Shown: piece by piece, positions 6,451 to 7,269 of the stretch
Numbering within the stretch: position 1 is the first letter of the stretch
Layout of the letters: each line of letters begins with the position of its first letter
From: Planctomycetota bacterium
GTDB taxonomy: Bacteria > Planctomycetota > UBA8742 > SKZP01 > JAIOTL01
Direction: 5' to 3'
Assembly: GCA_021106775.1 (NCBI GenBank)
Contig: JAIOTL010000177.1
Location: forward strand, 1 to 7,269
DNA: 7,269 nucleotides
Position numbers and translations under genes: made by a program
Notes under the pieces: model-generated
What the model saw: the letters and a program-made list of their open reading frames with translations, nothing else
Told to the model about the DNA's origin: nothing
Databases searched by the model: none

Positions 6451-6906
6451 ATGGAACACACAACATTAGTAGACGAAGCAATCAACGAGCATGGCATAAA
6501 GCGTGAAAACCTGCTTCCGATTCTCCAATCGATTGTTTCTAAGAAATCATTCGTAACCCAGGAAGACATGGCAATTATTGCTGAAAGACTTGAGCTTTCA
6601 GAAGCTGAAGTTTACGGAACAGCAACGTTTTACTCCTTCCTTGACATTGAAGAACGTGGTGAAAATATCATCAGGATTTGCAAAACCCTTATCTGCTCCA
6701 TGCAGAATAAAGAGACAATTATCGAAGCAATCGAAAATCATCTACACATCAAACTTGGAGAGAAAACACCAGATAATAAGTTCTCATTGCTTGAGACAAA
6801 TTGTCTAGGTTTTTGTCATAAAGGACCTGCAATGCTGGTAAATGATGATGTTTACACAGAAGTTACACCTGAAAAGGCAGTTGAAATCATTAACAAATAC
6901 AAATAG
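6451..6906 (+). CDS. nuoE: NuoE/HndA-family [2Fe-2S] subunit (24 kDa type) of an NADH-linked oxidoreductase
   Basis: Thioredoxin-like [2Fe-2S] electron-transfer subunit that partners NuoF-type flavoproteins in complex I, [FeFe] hydrogenases (HndA/HydC) or NAD-linked formate dehydrogenases; cytoplasmic. Its 151 residues are slightly short for the family. An N-terminal helical part (about 1-55) leads to VYGTATFYSFLDI (54-66), the family signature. Cluster ligands fit C-x4-C (Cys77, Cys82) and C-x3-C (Cys118, Cys122, in NCLGFC). After Cys77 the usual GTAC is replaced by KTLIC with the spacing kept, so the cluster should form. ATG is preceded by AGGA with a seven-base spacer; stop TAG. The nuoF-like gene follows 12 bases later in the same frame. 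As first gene of its unit, with no nuoD upstream, it suits a hydrogenase or formate dehydrogenase module better than a complete complex I, but downstream genes are needed to decide. Confidence 0.92.
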   Translation: MEHTTLVDEAINEHGIKRENLLPILQSIVSKKSFVTQEDMAIIAERLELSEAEVYGTATFYSFLDIEERGENIIRICKTLICSMQNKETIIEAIENHLHIKLGEKTPDNKFSLLETNCLGFCHKGPAMLVNDDVYTEVTPEKAVEIINKYK

Positions 6907-6918
6907 GAATGGAGAATC

Positions 6919-7269
6919 ATGGACGAACAAAAACAAGAACAGACACGCAGAGAGCAAACTCGGTGGCTTGCTCAGCTTCAAGAAAAGGTCGGATTGATTT
7001 TCAAACCCACAGATAAAATCTTTGACATTCTTGATTCTGCTCTAAAACTCACTCCTGACCAAATTATCAAGAACGTACTTGACTCAGGCTTGAAAGGTCG
7101 TGGAGGTGCAGGTTTCTCAACAGGTCTCAAATGGAAATTCGCATAGAATGCTCAAGGCGAGAAAAAATACGTAATATGCAACGCTGACGAAGGTGAGCCT
7201 GGTACATTCAAAGATCGTGAAATCCTTGACACGGTACCTGATAAAGTTCTTCTCGGTATGGCAATTTGT
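6919..7269 (+). CDS. nuoF: NuoF/HydB-family FMN/NADH-binding subunit, interrupted by in-frame TAG, 3' partial
   Basis: Start of the NADH dehydrogenase flavoprotein that carries FMN, an NADH site and a [4Fe-4S] cluster and works with the preceding NuoE-like protein. ATG is preceded by GGAG with a four-base spacer. Residues 60-72 are [13 protein letters not shown], the conserved glycine-rich FMN-binding loop. Codon 76 is TAG (7144-7146). The same frame then continues without a shift for 41 codons to the window edge, including [18 protein letters not shown], the next invariant NuoF motif. So the gene is either broken by one substitution, read through, or misread in sequencing. The N-terminus is short and rich in Q, E, R and K ([15 protein letters not shown]) and lacks the thioredoxin-like [2Fe-2S] domain typical of HydB/HndC. 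No ATG allows in-frame restart soon after the TAG. The remaining three quarters or so of the protein lies outside the window. Confidence 0.9.
7144..7146 (+). other. In-frame amber (TAG) codon within nuoF
   Basis: It falls between GLKWKFA and [16 protein letters not shown], inside a normally continuous NuoF region. One base change from AAG, CAG, GAG, TGG, TAC/TAT, TTG or TCG would produce it. TAG also ends nuoE and the WD40 gene in this window, so a genome-wide reassignment of TAG is not favoured. Confidence 0.9.

Noticed and set aside
7148..7174. ATG at 7148 as a restart after the nuoF TAG
   Set aside because: It is out of frame with nuoF and meets a TAA after eight codons.

Overview
The window is an AT-rich stretch of bacterial DNA, most likely from an anaerobic or facultative Gram-negative bacterium of the Bacteroidota/Ignavibacteriota/Cloacimonadota kind. 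Three things suggest this, none decisively: a multi-PAS hybrid histidine kinase, a lipoprotein with a Bacteroidota-tolerated signal peptide, and a promoter upstream of that lipoprotein that fits the Bacteroidota pattern TTTG-N21-TAnnTTTG. Shine-Dalgarno-like sequences (AGGA, GGAG) precede the three starts that can be seen.

Layout. (1) Bases 2-3115, plus strand: the 3' part of a large membrane-anchored hybrid sensor kinase (one transmembrane helix in view, five PAS domains, DHp/H-box, ATPase and a C-terminal receiver). Its true start lies left of the window. (2) Bases 3116-3238: a short convergent gap with a strong hairpin. (3) Bases 3239-5746, minus strand: an 835-residue predicted lipoprotein with 14 WD40 repeats, built from two tandem copies of one module (helical hairpin plus seven blades plus an LKYL tail). 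(4) Bases 5747-6450: about 700 bases without a convincing gene. It holds the lipoprotein promoter, a 15-base direct repeat, a possible gene remnant and two inverted repeats close to the next gene. (5) Bases 6451-6906, plus strand: a NuoE/HndA-family [2Fe-2S] subunit. (6) Bases 6919-7269, plus strand, running off the right edge: the NuoF-family partner, interrupted at 7144-7146 by an in-frame TAG although the protein stays conserved on both sides.

How they work together. NuoE and NuoF form the NADH-oxidising (or NAD-reducing) flavin/iron-sulfur module shared by complex I, NAD-linked or bifurcating [FeFe] hydrogenases and NAD-linked formate dehydrogenases. Here nuoE opens its own transcription unit with no nuoD ahead of it, which favours a hydrogenase or formate-dehydrogenase type module over a full complex I operon. 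The kinase and the WD40 lipoprotein are convergent and have no evident functional link to it.

The points most worth following up are the amber codon in nuoF (with nuoE and nuoF in the same frame, separated only by another TAG), the operator-like inverted repeat just upstream of nuoE, and the duplicated two-propeller lipoprotein with its aspartate-rich loop insertions. I see no CRISPR array, tRNA, rRNA or intact mobile element, and no clear sign of an undescribed multi-gene system.
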